A stretch of 64,000 nt of DNA from Adiantum capillus-veneris. Its lineage: Eukaryota; Streptophyta; Polypodiopsida; Polypodiales; Pteridaceae. A program made the translations under genes and the position numbers. Below the pieces are notes generated by a model, which saw only the letters and a list, made by a program, of their open reading frames with translations, was not told where the DNA came from and ran no database searches. Shown one piece after another: positions 46,969 to 56,735 of the stretch. Location: assembly GCA_014529385.2 (NCBI GenBank), contig CM043960.1, positions 34,300,396 through 34,364,395 on the forward strand. The letters run 5' to 3'. Within the stretch, counting starts at the first letter, position 1. The number at the start of each line of letters is the position of its first letter.

Positions 46969-47000
46969 CAGGGATTTTAATTACGCGATGACGCATTTTG
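46969..47000 (+). repeat. hAT left terminal inverted repeat
   Basis: CAGGGATTTTAATTACGCGA. The first nine bases match the right end exactly; after that, a looser match (ATGACG in both) continues. Confidence 0.8.
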
Positions 47001-47100
47001 TTAAATGTTAATTATTGTTGTTATTATCACTATTTTTTTCATGGTAATAACATATCTAATTTCATGACTTACGAAAACCGGTAGAAAACGTAGAACCGGC

Positions 47101-47224
47101 GGGACAACCAACAATCCCGGCAGGCCCGACGGGTTTATGATGAAACCCGACGGGCCCGGCGGGACAAGCAAGAATCCCACCGGACCCGTCATGTACCCCC
47201 TCCATATTTGGCGGCTCTATATAA
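47101..47224 (+). promoter_or_regulatory. left subterminal promoter zone of hAT
   Basis: CGGGCCCGGCGGG at 47151-47163 within several GGCGGG/CCCGAC words, then TATATAA at 47218-47224. It points inwards, towards the transposase. The same 13-base box and a TATA box appear at the other end. Confidence 0.65.
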
Positions 47225-47349
47225 CCCGGTAGTAGACATCACATCACATCACCTCTTCCTCTAAATTTGGTCATCCTTTAAAATTTAGAAGAAAAACTAA
47301 AGGTAAAAAAATGAATAGTCTTTTAAAAAAATTAAAAATTTATGTAACT

Positions 47350-48105
47350 CTGATCATGGATCATTAGTTCTTTTTTGGACTGAACTGATTCTTGAAAGGA
47401 GGTAGAAAGGTGAATCTTTGGGTCGGTATCTCTACATTTGGGATGGACTAATCTCATGTTTGGTTCATTGTTATATTTGCTAAATTGATTGCTATATTGA
47501 TTAGAACTTCTATCATGGGTCATTAGTTCTTTTTTGGACTGAACTGATTCTTGAAAAGAGATAGAAAGGTGAATCTTTGGGTCGATATCTCTACTTTTGG
47601 GATGGACTGATCACATGTTTGATTCACCGTTGTATTTTGTTGCTATTCCGATTAGAGCTCCAATCATGGGTCATTAGTTCTTTTTTGGACTAGACTGATT
47701 CATGAAAGGAGGTAGAAAGGTGAATCTTTGGGTCGATATCTCTACCTTTGGGATGGACTAATCACATGTTTGATTCACCGCTGTATTTGCTTGCTATTCC
47801 GATTAGAGATCCAATCATCGGTCATTAGTTCTTTTTTGGACTGGAGTGATTCATGAAAGGAGGTAGGAAGGTGAATCTTTGGGTCGATATCTCTACTTTT
47901 GGGATGGACTGATCACATGTTTGATTCACCGCTGTATTTTCTTGCTATTTCGATTAGAGCTCCAATCATGGGTCATTAGTTCTTTTTTGGACTGGACTGA
48001 TTCATGAAAGGGGTAGGAAGGTGAATCTTTGGGTCGATATCTCTACTTTTGGGATGGACTGATCACATATTTGATTCACCGTTGTATTTTCTTGCTCATG
48101 TTTGA
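47350..48105. repeat. hAT left array: five tandem units of 150-159 bp
   Basis: TCATTAGTTCTTTTTTGGAC recurs at 47361, 47520, 47671, 47822 and 47972, each followed by GGTGAATCTTTGGGTCG and GGATGGACT. It lies between the TATA box and an AG acceptor (TTGGTATTGCAG, ending 48239), so it may be a leader intron of the transposase transcript. Confidence 0.92.
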
Positions 48106-48251
48106 GTAGATTGAGTTTTATTCCCTTCAGGCTTCACTACTACGCTTGTGTGTGATATTGATTATAACATTAATGTTTGGTTTGAATAATACTTGAAAGA
48201 AGAGATAGCATACTGAGCTATGTTTATTGGTATTGCAGGCATCCAATAAGT

Positions 48252-50491
48252 ATGTCTTCCACCGGGAATGTGAGCGGTGATGTTGGTGTCTCAAGCCTGG
48301 CTTCCTTGAGGAGACCTCCTACCTCGATGCCAGGTCCTACTTCACAGGGCACCACTTCGCAGGGCAAGTGAAAGGCAGGTGGAAAAAGTCCAGGACCCGA
48401 GTGGAATTTTGCCACAAATTTAAATAAGTATCAAGATTGGAAATGTAACTTTTGTGGCGAAGAGAAATCTGGAGGAGCACCAAGAATAAGGGATCATTTT
48501 CTAGGTGGCAATACCAGAATCCAAGGAGGAAAGTGCAAGGGCTTAGGTGCAGAAGAAGCAGCTATGCACTTAAAAGCTTTAATTGGTAAGCTAATTTCCA
48601 CGAGCAAAAGATCAAAACTCTCTACGTTCGACCATCACACCCCGGTATCGATAAGATCAAACCAGTATGAGGGATCATTGGGTGTAACGCCCACCAATGG
48701 AAGCACTCAAAGCAGGGAACCAACTTCTCATATCGATGGAACTACACCTCCAAACCATGGATCTCCCGACTTTCAGGTAGGATCGTCAAAAAGTAGATAG
48801 GTTAGCTTACAGACGAGCTTCAAAACGCTTGCCTTAGAAGAAGCACAACTTGATCTAGCTAAAGCCGTCTATTTCACTGGGGGATCATTGGCCATTGTCA
48901 CCCGTGATGCATGGAAGTCAGCTTGGAAATGCATTGGGGAGTATGGTGCTGGATTTACCCCTCCAACATATCACCATATGAGAAACCAACTGTTGGATAA
49001 ATGTTACACAAGCACACAACAGGATATTCAAAGGGTAATATTAAATGCAACAGAACAATCTGGATACACCATAGTTAGTGATGGTTGGTCCAACGTTCAA
49101 AGGCGGCCATTGATCAACATCATGCTTGTATGTCCTCGTGGTGAATGTTTTACCAAAGCTGTGGATAGCTCTAGTCAAATAAAGTCTGGCAGTTTTATAG
49201 CTGACATCATTGGCGACGCAATTGAGGAACTTGGAAAAGAAAATGTATTCCAAGTAATCATGGACAATGCCAAAAATTGCAGGGTTGCAGGTAGGATACT
49301 TGAAATTCGCGTCTCTCACCTATATAGTGCTGGTTGTAGTACACACAGCTTGAACTTGGTATTGCAAGATTGGTACAAGAGGGAGGACACATAGTGGTTC
49401 AAATGAATAGTAGACAATGCTCGCTTAATAGTCAAGTTTGTTTTGAAGCGTCAGAGGGTTCTTGACATGTACCGTCAGAGGATGTCTACTATGTTAAAAC
49501 TGCCGTGCGAAACTAGATTTTGCACCAACTACTATACGGTAGAATCACTAATAAAAAATAAGAATGCTGTGATGGAGACATTTGTTTGTGCCACTTTTTC
49601 AGAATGGGAGGCTGGTCAAAGGGAGAAGATAAAAAGTAAAATAGGGGTGATCAGAGATCTACTAGCTGATCGCCACTTCTGGGATGATGTGGTGGATGTG
49701 CACAATGTTATGATGCCAATTATGCTCGCATTACGCCAACTGGATTCTGCCTTGCCTAACATAGGTAAGGTGTGGATGGCTTGGTGGACTGTTCAAGAAA
49801 TCCTTGCAAATCCAGAGGAGCCCCAGGAGCCAATTGTGAAGCCTTGGAAGGCACCATTCACTCAAAAGAGGAGAGAAATTTTGAGAAAGTATGTGCATGG
49901 TCGATGGGTTGGAGCACATAGTCCACTACACAGCGTAGCTTTCTTATTGGATCCAGAGTATTGGGCAATGGAAATAGAAAAACTTGATGAGGAGGTGCTG
50001 GAAGACTTTTATGATGTGATAGGCAGGTTTTATGATGATCCTGATGAGCATGCATCAACTGTTACTGATCTTACGAAGTTTAAACTCAAAGAGGGTAAGT
50101 TTGGTACAGAATTTGTGCAGAAACTTGCCACGGAGCAACCAGCGTGGAAGTGGTGGATGATGAATGGTGGTAGTGCACCCACCCTTAAACGCCTAGATGT
50201 TAGAATCCTAGCCCAATGTGCATCCAATTCAAGTTCTGAGAGAAACTGGAGTACATAAAAGTGTATATGTAATGCAACCATCGGCTATTAGCAAGAGTGC
50301 AAGCTGAGAACTACAAAGAGGAGATGTCGCGCTGGACTTATGATGTAACCAATGATGAGGTGGACGAAGACAGTGAGGTGCAAGGGGAATCTCATGAAGT
50401 AGAAACTACATGTACTTTAGAAGAGATTGAAGAGAATTTGGAAATTCAACCAACTTTGACCCGTCGTAGCAAGCGACGGTGGTTTAATTAA
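48252..50491 (+). pseudogene. hAT transposase (BED finger, DUF659-like, C-terminal dimerisation), broken
   Basis: Moves the element by cut and paste in the nucleus. ATG at 48252 follows a splice-acceptor-like TTGCAG. One frame runs to 50258. Order: BED-type zinc finger (WKCNFCGEEKSGG...RIRDHF, about residues 58-90); DUF659-like core with GYTIVSDGWSNVQRRPLINI and VFQVIMDNAKNCRVAGRI (first and second acidic residues); CSTHSLNLVLQDW; all-helical middle; C-terminal ERNWST. In-frame stops occur at 48369 (TGA), 48798 (TAG), 49392 (TAG), 49404 (TGA) and 50256 (TAA). A frameshift just after 50256 moves the tail (QAENYKEEMSRW, then an acidic end) to another frame. No other indel is seen over 2 kb, so decay is recent and mainly by point changes. 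Confidence 0.85.
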
Positions 50492-50778
50492 TAGATTATC
50501 GAATCCATTGAGTGACTTCTGTTTAAGTTCAAAAACTCTTTATCTTATAAGCTTTTTTTTATATTTAGTTTAAGGTTTAGAAATTTGCTTAATAATAAAC
50601 GAAGCCCTTAAAAACCTTTACAAGGCCACAAATCACTATTAAAGCTTCATAATATACAAAGCCCTAACAAATCTTTGCATTATCACACATCATAATTGAA
50701 GCTGAAGTGAGGACAATTCACAATTCACTAATAAATTCTCGCAAGACAACGAGTAAATGTTTTCAAATGTTAAAAAAA
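50492..50778. other. gap between convergent genes of hAT
   Basis: AT-rich spacer in which both convergent units should terminate. AATAATAAA on the plus strand at about 50590 is a candidate polyadenylation signal. Confidence 0.5.
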
Positions 50779-51750
50779 CTATCCAAGTGATAGTGAAATA
50801 TTTGTGAGAATATCTTCATTCTCCTGTTCACGCTGACCTTTAAGCTTATTATAGTCTTCAGACATTTTGAACATTGCATATAACTTTTTGGATATCTCAT
50901 ACTCACATATAGCACAATGAAAGTTATTCATCATGCTTTGCATCAAGCATGATATATGGTACATATGTCCGCATGGCAAGCTGAAGTGACCACACCACTC
51001 ATGAAAGAATGATCTACATATGGGGCAAGGACCACCGTGCTCACCAGAAGCTAGAGGGGCCTCAATAGATGTTGGGTGCTCAATCAATGTGGCAGCATTT
51101 TGTTTTTTTATAGTCGCCTCTAACTCTTTTACATGGCGAGATAGCACCTTCACCTCCCTTTGCAAGTCTCTATTTAGGGTTGCTTCTGCATGAGAGCCTT
51201 GTGTAGCTTGTGATGCTTGCCTCAGTTGAGTTTGAAGCTCCTCCTTAACTTGGTGCACTTCCATTGATGCACCTTCTAGTGCCAATGACATCTTTTGCCA
51301 TGTGACGGTGATTGCATTACTTCGAATGTCCTCAACCGTCATGTGAGGTGTCCTTGAGCTGAAGTCCACTGCTTCACCCAAGACATAATGCATGTATAAC
51401 ATCTTGGCAAACCACAATGGACAATCCATATGATGCATAGGATGACCCATAACATCGAGATATATGTTCTCTCCATTGTCTCATATGTCTGCATTAATGC
51501 ATTGTGATAGCTTGAGTCGGCCTTTCTTGATGTTGTCACCTGCAATGCCTGGCCATATGGATTTGACCATTTCTCGGTCAATCCTAGTGTTCACCTCTTT
51601 CCATTGTGTACCCACTGGGTTGGCCCACTGGGAGCAACGAGCTGCAATTCGAGTGGTGTCGTTCACTCCACCGCCTTGACACATGGATCTAAGAAGCTCA
51701 AAAGCGCGCTTAGCCCTTTGATTATCATTATCCATATCCTGATTAAACAC
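50779..51750 (-). pseudogene. coiled-coil RING-H2 protein gene inside hAT, one stop
   Basis: 324 codons on the minus strand with a single in-frame TGA at 51483-51481 (a CGA to TGA change would explain it). N-terminal third (NQRAKRAFELLRSMCQGGGV, TQWKEVNTRIDREMVKSIWP) is unrecognised. Middle is a heptad-rich helix (about residues 140-200). Then comes a RING-H2 finger: CPIC, 11 residues, LPCGHMYHISC, 10 residues, HCAIC, giving the C-C-C-H-H-C-C-C ligand order. RING fingers usually make the protein a ubiquitin E3 ligase. The start may be earlier if TTTAATCAG at 51738-51746 is a splice acceptor. It follows the kinase-like gene on the same strand. Confidence 0.7.
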
Positions 51751-51789
51751 TATACTTCAATTACGGCATACAAACTTAATGATGATCAC

Positions 51790-51935
51790 TTGCTATAAGA
51801 GTAACCACCATTTTACGATAATCAATTGCTATAATTTTAACCAACATTTTACGACAATCAATTGACATTAGAATAAACACCATCTTACGACAATCAATTG
51901 ATATAAGAGTAACCACCATTTTTTAAATCAATGAA
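51790..51935. repeat. short tandem repeat upstream of the RING gene
   Basis: About four units of 40-44 bp, each with CCACCATTTTACGA or similar and CAATCAATTG. Confidence 0.75.
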
Positions 51936-52141
51936 TGACAATCAGTGATTCCACGTGGCTTATTGCTTAAAACTTAAGAGAAAAAACAAAACTCATAGAA
52001 AATTTGTTGTCTATTGAGATATAACAAGGTGTTTTTATTACTCATACATCATCCATGGCGCATAAAACCCAATTTTTAAAAGTGCTTTTATAAGTCAAAA
52101 GTCTCAAAAAACCCTGCTTCATAAAGTACATCATATATCCA
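51936..52141 (-). other. spacer between kinase-like and RING genes
   Basis: Minus-strand TGAGTAATAAAAAC at about 52040 contains a polyadenylation-type AATAAA about 100 bases after the kinase stop, so the two minus-strand genes may be separate transcripts. Confidence 0.4.
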
Positions 52142-53781
52142 TTAAAAAAAGGCTACACTCATTTCAGAGGGAGGGTGTAAGCATCGTTCTGGCTGGGCTT
52201 CAAATCTTTCTAATTCTTCGTCCAAAAGTGCCAAGGTCTTTCTGTCTGTGGATTTCTTCCTCACCCAACCTTCCACAACAATCCGAGATATGGCTTGTAC
52301 CTCCACTGAAACCTTATGTTTGAACCAATCTGTGTTGCAGTAGTCAGAGAACTCTCCACAAAACTTACAAAATTGCCATATTTCCCATCCTATGGCGTAC
52401 ACATCTGTGGCCTTGGTCCATGGGCACGGGTGATTTCCATCTAGTAACTCAGGAGCTCGCCAAGGATGAAGCTTTTGCCAGTTTTCATCGGTATTGTTGG
52501 TCTTTTGTGTCTCTAAGACAACACGCAGAGCCAATCCCCAATCAATTATTCCAATACGAGGAGTGAGATCCTTGGTAAAGTCCAACATGATGTTCCATGG
52601 ATGGAGATCATTGTGGATCACTCCCTCGTCATGTGAGAATTGCAATGCCTTCACCAAGGCATGGATCAACGAGGGAGCATGATTACACAGGCTCTTGATA
52701 CGTGTTTTCTTGTCTTCAGAGGGCTGCTCCCATTTGAAGTCTTCAGGGATCTTTCCTTTCCTCTCTTGATGCGCTAGAAGCATCGTGAAAGAGCCATGTG
52801 GAAGGGGCACTGTCTCCATAAGATCACCTAAAGTTTCCCCATTGAAGTAGGGGAATATCAGAAACCATGGCAACGTTACAGAGTGGGCAATACTCCTCAC
52901 AATCCCTCTATGGTTGAGATCTACCCCACTTTCTGATGCAAAGCTTTTCCACTGATGCTTGGCCTGTCCTTTGAACTCCTTGGCACAATAATTATTCGTT
53001 GCAGGAAGGAAACTGATCCCTTTGATTTGAACTTGCCACCCTGTCCATAAGCCCTTGACCCAAGTTTCTTGATCTTCTTAATGGACTTATTTGGAATGCC
53101 CAGAGTCATACTACATTCAGAATTGTATATACTGCTCTCCAGGTGACTGGCAGAAGCAGTAGAACCCGATGTTCCCTCAATGGCAGCCTCCTCAATAAAC
53201 AGTTCTCCAACTTGGCTGCTCCCATAACTCTGGTGATAGCCATTCACATTTTCTTGCTTAGGCCAAACTGTGTGTCTATGTGGGATGCTCGCCTTGACCT
53301 CTCCTTTTCAGCTCTCCATCTAGTGTTCCAATGCTCTAGCTTACCCTTGTCTACTTCTTGAGGGCATTCCTCTTTCAAATCAGAGGCCACCTTGGGCAAA
53401 TTGCCCACCCAACTGCTCAGTAATGAGATTATTGATTCGGTTGTTTTGTCTGGATATAACAACAACATTTTGCGGGCAATTTTACTGTATAATTATTGCA
53501 ATCTAGACTCATTTGCAACAATCTACGCTATATCGTCGGGATCTAATGCACTGAAAATCGTAATCAACAATTGTCTAATTTTCTTTTTGAACTCTATCAT
53601 TGAAGTAGCAGAAGGATTCATTTTGCCTGCAATGGTATTATTGCAAACAACACATTGTGAAATATAACTATGTGCCACTGCATTTGGATCTTTTCTACGT
53701 GAAAGAAAAAGTGCAGTATAGACCATAGATCTCATACGCTTTTGCAGTGACACACCTAATCGCAATTGCAACCATGTGCCA
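52142..53781 (-). pseudogene. protein-kinase-like gene inside hAT, stops and frameshifts
   Basis: About 540 codons on the minus strand in three frame segments. N-terminal part (53771-53244) is helical and unrecognised (SMIEFKKKIRQLLITIFSAL; ESIISLLSSWVGNLP) with stops TAG at 53523 and TAA at about 53493. A Ser-rich linker follows in a second frame (53247 to about 53060). The kinase domain is in a third frame: NYCAKEF (Lys of the N-lobe), LNHRGIVR, IFPYFNGETLGDLM (hinge), GVIHNDLHPWNIMLDF (catalytic loop, Asp and Asn kept, HRD replaced by HND), IGIIDWGLA (DWG for DFG) and HPWRAPELLDG with the helix-F ATDVYAIG. Key catalytic residues are present, but the gene cannot be read as it stands. The start is ambiguous because the N-terminal segment is part of the right array unit. 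Confidence 0.7.
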
Positions 53782-55075
53782 ATGCCTCACCGTACGACAG
53801 CTTACAAAAAGATGCTCCTGTCATTCTAGCAGCAACACACCTAGTCACAATTGCAACCATGTGCCGAAGCATGAATGACTGGGAGCAACATAAAACATAG
53901 TCACCCTACGCTTTTGCAATGACACACCTAGCCGCAATTGCAACCATGTGCCAGTGCATCCACGCACGGTGACTTCTTTCAAACAGATACTCCTGTCATT
54001 CTAGCAGCAACACATCTAGTCGCAATTGCAACCATGTGCCGAAGCATGAATGACTGGGAGCAACATAAAACATAGTCACCCTACGCTTTTGCAATGACAC
54101 ACCTAGCCGCAATTGCAACCATGTGCCAGTGCATCCACGCACGGTGACTTCTTTCAAAGAGATGCTACCGTCAATCTAGCAGCAACACACCTAGTCGCAA
54201 TTGCAACCATGTGCCGAAGCATGAATGACGGGAAGCAACATAAAACACAGTCATCTTGCGTTTTTGCAATGACACACCTAGCCACAATTGCAACCATGTG
54301 CCAGTGCATCCACGCACGGTGACTTCTTTCAAACAGATGATCCTGTCATTCTAGCAGCAACACACCTAGTCGCAATTGCAACCATGTGCCGAAGCATGAA
54401 TGACTGGGAGCAACATAAAACATAGTCATCCTACGCTTTTGCAATGACACACCTAGTCGCAATTGCAAACATGTGCCAGTGCATCCACGCACGATGTCTT
54501 CTTTCAAGATTCAAGCATATGTAGCATTATGAAATTATTTGAGCACACATTCATGCATTAGATGCTACCGTCAATCTAGCAGCAACACACCTAGTCGCAA
54601 TTGCAACCATGTGCCGAAGCATGAATGACGGGAAGCAACATAAAACATAGTCATCTTGCGTTTTTGCAATGACACACCTAGCCGCAATTGCAACCATGTG
54701 ACAGTGCATCCACGCACGGTGACTTCTTTCAAACGGATGCTCCTGTCATTCTAGCAGCAACACACCTAGTCGCAATTGCAACCATGTGCCGAAGCATGAA
54801 TGACTGGGAGCAACATAAAACATAATCACCCTACACTTTTGCAATGACACACCTAGCCGCAATTGCAACCATGTGCCAGTGCATTCACGCACGGTTACTT
54901 CTTTCAAACAAATGCTCGTGTCATTCGAGCAGCAACACACCTAGTCTCAATTGCAACCATGTGCCGAAGCATGAATGACTGGGAGCAATATAAAACATAA
55001 TCATCGTACGCTTTTGCAATGACACACCTAGCCGCAATTGCAACCATGTGCCAGTGAATCCACGTACGATGATTT
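53745..55075. repeat. hAT right array: about seven tandem units of ~177 bp
   Basis: Each unit has two related halves, both with CGCAATTGCAACCATGTG, one followed by CCGAAGCATGAATGAC and one by CCAGTGCATCCACGCACG. GCCGAAGCATGAATGAC recurs seven times between 53860 and 54980. One unit carries about 50 extra bases (54508-54560). The unit resembles the start of the kinase-like gene (LQLRLGVSLQK on the minus strand), so the array may have grown from its 5' end. Confidence 0.92.
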
Positions 55076-55257
55076 GATAAAATAAATTTTATACCTTTAA
55101 GTTTTAACCCAAAAAACTCAAAAAAACATCAATAAAATAAGGAAGGGTTTAAAAAATTACTGCTACATTGCTTTGAGAATGTGGAAAGCTGCCAGAAATT
55201 TTGGTGAAGACTTTTCAATGGACCTCTTTTGTGAAAAAGACAAGCACCGGCGTCGCC

Positions 55258-55345
55258 TTTATATAGCCACGGCGGGCCCGGCGGGCAAACTAATTAGCCC
55301 GGTGGGCTACGAGCCGATCTCCAGGTCTCCCTGGAGGTCAAAAAA
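55258..55345 (-). promoter_or_regulatory. right subterminal promoter zone of hAT
   Basis: Minus-strand TATATAAA at 55265-55258 with CGGGCCCGGCGGG at 55273-55285 just upstream and an imperfect palindrome (CTCCAGGTCTCCCTGGAG) at 55320-55337. It points inwards, towards the kinase-like gene, and mirrors the left zone. Confidence 0.65.
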
Positions 55346-55406
55346 GATGAATGTCAATTAACATAATATTTGTTATTTTGCATGTCAGTGGTTATTAACC
55401 TGAAAT

Positions 55407-55438
55407 TATAGTGTGATCACGTCATTTTGAAATCCCTG
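55407..55438 (-). repeat. hAT right terminal inverted repeat
   Basis: Ends TTGAAATCCCTG; inward reading CAGGGATTTCAAAATGACG. Confidence 0.8.
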
Positions 55439-55446
55439 CATACGAA

Positions 55447-56138
55447 GCACCTCTTATAAGTGAGTTTACTAACTCATTACTAAGTTGTATTTTTACTAAT
55501 ATTGGGATTTAGTTACATTGCTCGACCCAACTTTAATTCCCTATATAAGTGAACCTAGGGCCCACTTCTCAAGCATAAGTTAGTACTCTCAGTACCCGCA
55601 CCAAGTATGCACAGTACCTCATCATCTTGAGCGTTTTTGAACTAAATCAGGCCATTAGCACCAACGTTTTCAATTTTCAGCCATAACCTCGCTGCAACCG
55701 TCGCAGATCCAACCATCAGTACCAACGTTTTTAGTTTCTACCGAAAACAAATCAGCGAGCGTTTTCCGATTCAACCCTCAGATCAGCCAGTGTTTTTCAA
55801 GTTTCAATAGATCGCCGACATCGGCAAAACAGTAGATCAATCTATAACCTCGTTGCAGTTGTAGATCCATCAATCTTTAGCCTCACAAATCCAAATATCT
55901 GTAGCAAGACCCCATCAAAATCTCAACATCTAGGACCATTGTATCAACATTAGTACAAGAGGGGGGTTTGGGACTGCGTCCGGTGTTAGTCTCCTTTCCC
56001 TCTCTCTTTCACTCACAGAACCTTTATTCACAGTATCATTCTCTCTTCTCTCTCGTCTTTGCACATCTCTCATTTTAGTAAAAAAAAATCTTGAGCATGC
56101 ACTAATCACTTGTCCTAAGCATGCACCGTCAATCACTT
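55447..56138 (+). repeat. 3' LTR of element C, second part
   Basis: Continues the LTR after the hAT. It has a CTATATAAG box at 55541-55549 and recurring ACGTTTT/GCGTTTT words in the leader as in element A, then TTCACTCACAGAACC and CACCGTCAATCACTTTT at the end, matching 44690-44825. Confidence 0.75.
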
Positions 56139-56164
56139 TTATTTTTATTAGAGATGTGGAACTT

Positions 56165-56735
56165 GAAATTTACCTATCAACATCTGAATATGACTTGAAT
56201 AACAAGAAAGGAAAAGAGAGATTAGCTTTTAAATTTTACCTGCTATCATCCGTTGCCATTTGGAAAACTTCCTTTTGATGAGATGGATCGGGTCGTTCAC
56301 GTTCAAAGAAGCAAGGATGCACTCTATGTCGACATAAAGCAGCTCAGAGAATATACGGGACACCGTAATCTGGTGGGAGTGGACAACACATTTGTAAAAG
56401 AGGGCCATCTCATTCCGAAGGACACGGGCCACCTGTGGAAGGTCAAGCTGGATACTGGCTCGCTGGGATGAGAGAATTATCATCCTAGAAGAATGAGATG
56501 ATAATATGTGCGAGAAGTAGCTTGGACACGCTCCCCTTGGATGTCCTCGTGTTGAACCCTGAAGCGTGCCAAGTCCGAGTATGTGATGTTCTCTACTCTT
56601 GCATTGGTAAACACCTTGCCGAGGCCGAAGAGACTGTGCCTAGTTCTCTCTCAAGACCTTATGAACTTGAAAGGAAAGATAATTTCTACGACCCTAAAGA
56701 GATCCACCTCACATACATCTCAGCTAATATGAGAG
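56165..56735 (-). pseudogene. multi-exon gene fragment of unknown function, copy 2, first part
   Basis: About 80% like 34605-35190. Minus-strand exon 56480-56232 (ASIQLDLPQVARVLRNEMAL, SRIFSELLYVDIECILASLN) lies between a TTCTAG acceptor and a GCAG/GTAAAA donor. The upstream block 56735-56500 gives LGKVFTNARVENITYSDLAR, also alike in copy 1 (CKVFAGGRAKHVTYGCLA). The next exon of copy 1 (34605-34512) is absent because the fragment stops at the LTR of element C. The upstream side continues on the other flank of element D at 63673. Confidence 0.5.
56731..56735. other. target-site duplication of element D (left)
   Basis: GAGAG; partner at 63673-63677. Confidence 0.8.

Larger units (their letters stand above)
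46969..55438. mobile_element. 8.47 kb hAT transposon with extra kinase-like and RING genes
   Basis: Ends are inverted: CAGGGATTTTAA on the left and, read inwards from the right, CAGGGATTTCAA. Ac-like hAT elements start CAGGG. An 8-base target-site duplicate flanks it, CATATGAA (46961-46968) and CATACGAA (55439-55446), one base different. Inside are a plus-strand transposase pseudogene (48252-50491) and, facing it, a minus-strand RING gene and a kinase-like gene. Subterminal zones hold matching GC-rich boxes, TATA boxes and large tandem arrays. It sits in the 3' LTR of element C. The cargo lies fully between the TIRs. Confidence 0.88.
44561..56138 (+). mobile_element. LTR retrotransposon C, truncated 5' LTR, 3' LTR split by hAT
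   Basis: Order on the plus strand: LTR end remnant, protease remains, RNase H remains, decayed stretch, polypurine tract 46707-46717, 3' LTR 46718-46968, hAT element, rest of 3' LTR from 55447 (55439-55446 is the duplicated target site) to about 56138. Related to element A: both LTRs start TGTCACGTG, and the last 150 internal bases are alike. RT has been lost. The exact right end is uncertain by about 20 bases. Confidence 0.7.

Noticed and set aside
52142-53781. Kinase-like gene as an ordinary host gene next to the transposon
   Set aside because: It lies inside the terminal repeats and target duplicate, and its start merges with the internal array; treated as part of the hAT.
53745-55075. 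CRISPR-like or centromere-like satellite
   Set aside because: About 177 bp is in the size range of plant centromere satellites, but it has only about seven units and sits wholly within the hAT ends.
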